A stretch of 6,945 nt of DNA from Deinococcus rhizophilus (lineage in GTDB: Bacteria; Deinococcota; Deinococci; Deinococcales; Deinococcaceae), in assembly GCF_030271215.1 (NCBI RefSeq), contig NZ_JASNGB010000110.1, positions 2,753-9,697 of the forward strand. Direction: 5' to 3'. Positions 5,700-6,945 of the stretch are shown here, piece by piece. The notes beneath the pieces are model-generated. The model saw only the letters and a program-made list of their open reading frames with translations. It was not told where the DNA came from and made no database searches. Numbering within the stretch: position 1 is the stretch's first letter; the number at the start of each line of letters is the position of its first letter. Both the position numbers and the translations under genes were made by a program.

Positions 5700-6945
5700 T
5701 TAGGGGCCGGGCACTCCCCGCTCGGCCCGCGCCACCGCCACGTGCGCCCGCAGCAGTTCGGCCACGCTCCAGGCCTGGAAGGGACAGCCGCCGGGCCGCA
5801 GGCTTCCGCCCGAGAACACCTCGCTGACGTGCCCCACCCCCGCCTCCCCGACGTGGCCCGTCAGCCCCCGCAGCGTGGCGCGGGCACGGCCTACCTCGCC
5901 CCGCCCCAGCAGCAGGTCGATATAGGCGCCCAGCGGCCACGGCCAGACGGTGCCCTGGTGGTAGGCCGCGTCGCGCACGAGCTGGTCGCCACCGTAGTTC
6001 CCCCGGAAGCGCGGGTCCAGCGGACTGAGGGTGTGCAGCCCCAGCGAGGTCAGCAACTCGGCCTCGGCCCGGCGCACCGCCCCCTCCACCCGCGCGGGAG
6101 CGGCGGGCGTGTCGGGCAGCGCCAGCGCGATGAGGGCATTCGGGCGGACGCTGGGGTCGGGTTCGCCCTCTGGGGAAAGGGTGTCGGCGGGAAACTCGCC
6201 CGTCAGGAACGCCGCGAAGCTGGCCTGCGCCTGGGCGAGCCGTTCGCCGTAGTGCGGCCGTTCTCCCAGCAGATGCGAGAGCCGCTCCTCGGCCCCCAGC
6301 GCCGCGAGCCACAGCCCCTGGATCTCGACCGGCTGGCCGTGGCGGGGGGTGACCACCCAGTCCGCGATCTTCACGTCCATCCAGGTGAGCTGCACGCCCG
6401 GCTCCCCGGCGAGCAGCAGACCGCCTGCCGGGTCCATCCGGATGCCGTGGTCGGTGCCGCGCACGTGCCAGTCCAGCAATTCCCGCAGGCGGGGCAGCGC
6501 CTCCCGCGCGAAGGCGAGGTCGCCCGTCGCCGCCACGTACCGCTCCAGCGCCACCGCCAGCCACAGCGCCCCGTCCACCGTGTTGTATCCGGCGCCCGTG
6601 CCGTCCTCCAGGAAGTTGTTGGGAATCAGGCCCCGGCGCAGCGTCCGCAAGAAGGTGTCCAGCAGGGCGCGGGCCTCGTCGTGCCGCCCGGTGGTCAGCG
6701 TCAGCCCGGTCAGCGCGATCATGGTGTCGCGTCCCCAGTCCGCGAACCACGGATAGCCCGCGATCACGCTCAGCCCCGACTCGCCCCGCCGCACCAGGTA
6801 GGCGTCGGCGGCCACGGCGAGGGTCGCGACGAGGTCATCCCCGTGCAGCCCCGTCGTCTCCCAGGCCCGGTCCACCAGTGCCCGGCGCCGCGCGGCCTCC
6901 GCGTCGTGGGCGGCCCAGGGATCGGGCACGTCCGTCTCCAGTCCC
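5700..6945 (-). CDS. Glycogen debranching enzyme (amylo-alpha-1,6-glucosidase), C-terminal part
   Basis: About 414 codons of a larger gene are present; the frame is open through 6945, so the start lies outside and the GTG at 6929 is not the true start. Numbering from that GTG codon, hallmark blocks of the GDE C-terminal (alpha/alpha-barrel) domain appear in order: SVIAGYPWFADWGRDTMIAL (54-73), YNTVDGALWLAVAL (115-128), PGVQLTWMDVKIADWVVTPR (177-196), VEIQGLWLAAL (201-211), AAYHQGTVWPWPLGAYI (321-337) and GGCPFQAWSVAELLRA (380-395). The barrel carries glucosidase activity that removes alpha-1,6-linked glucose branch stubs from glycogen or limit dextrins. Conserved acidic residues include Asp119 and Asp185; I cannot say from sequence alone which is catalytic. 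Full-length relatives are commonly 650-750 residues with an N-terminal beta-rich domain. No signal peptide can be judged. The NrtR-like gene follows 96 bp downstream. Confidence 0.92.
   Translation of the reverse strand, partial: GLETDVPDPWAAHDAEAARRRALVDRAWETTGLHGDDLVATLAVAADAYLVRRGESGLSVIAGYPWFADWGRDTMIALTGLTLTTGRHDEARALLDTFLRTLRRGLIPNNFLEDGTGAGYNTVDGALWLAVALERYVAATGDLAFAREALPRLRELLDWHVRGTDHGIRMDPAGGLLLAGEPGVQLTWMDVKIADWVVTPRHGQPVEIQGLWLAALGAEERLSHLLGERPHYGERLAQAQASFAAFLTGEFPADTLSPEGEPDPSVRPNALIALALPDTPAAPARVEGAVRRAEAELLTSLGLHTLSPLDPRFRGNYGGDQLVRDAAYHQGTVWPWPLGAYIDLLLGRGEVGRARATLRGLTGHVGEAGVGHVSEVFSGGSLRPGGCPFQAWSVAELLRAHVAVARAERGVPGP

Overview
The window is very GC-rich, densely coded bacterial chromosome. 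Gene content, the ybaB-recR pair with a 220-residue RecR, and above all the promoter style point to Deinococcus or a close relative. Nearly every gene that heads a transcript has a TANNNT -10 hexamer only 5 to 9 bases before its start codon and no usable Shine-Dalgarno sequence, which is the leaderless-mRNA architecture known from Deinococcus. The genus is an inference; no rRNA or marker alignment was possible.

Layout, left to right. A truncated minus-strand gene (1-142) keeps only its first 47 codons. Next is a minus-strand membrane-anchored or exported cytochrome c with a long acidic linker (204-1085). Across a 142-bp divergent promoter region lies the only plus-strand gene, a cobalamin/metal-binding BtuF-like protein with no signal peptide (1228-1959). 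It converges on a TetR-family regulator (2060-2656, minus). Upstream of that, all on the minus strand, are a small secreted protein of unknown function (2703-3164), a RimJ/RimL-type GNAT acetyltransferase (3192-3800), the ybaB-recR operon (4849 to 3871) ending in a convincing intrinsic terminator, a Nudix plus winged-helix NrtR-type regulator (4926-5603), and the C-terminal part of a glycogen debranching enzyme (5700-6945) whose start lies beyond the window.

How the genes relate: YbaB and RecR form one transcript serving nucleoid organisation and recombinational repair. The NrtR-like regulator sits directly downstream of the debranching enzyme but has its own clear promoter (TTGACG, 17 bp, TACAGT) and a 14-bp palindrome just upstream, so autoregulation and a link to sugar or NAD metabolism are plausible but unproven. 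The remaining genes look like independent single-gene units.

No mobile element, CRISPR array, tRNA, rRNA or recognisable multi-gene novel system was found. The observations most worth following are the uniform leaderless promoters, a tight G-quadruplex motif overlapping the recR terminator, the degenerate Nudix box of the NrtR-like protein, the aromatic-free acidic linker of the cytochrome, and the cytoplasmic-looking BtuF homologue.
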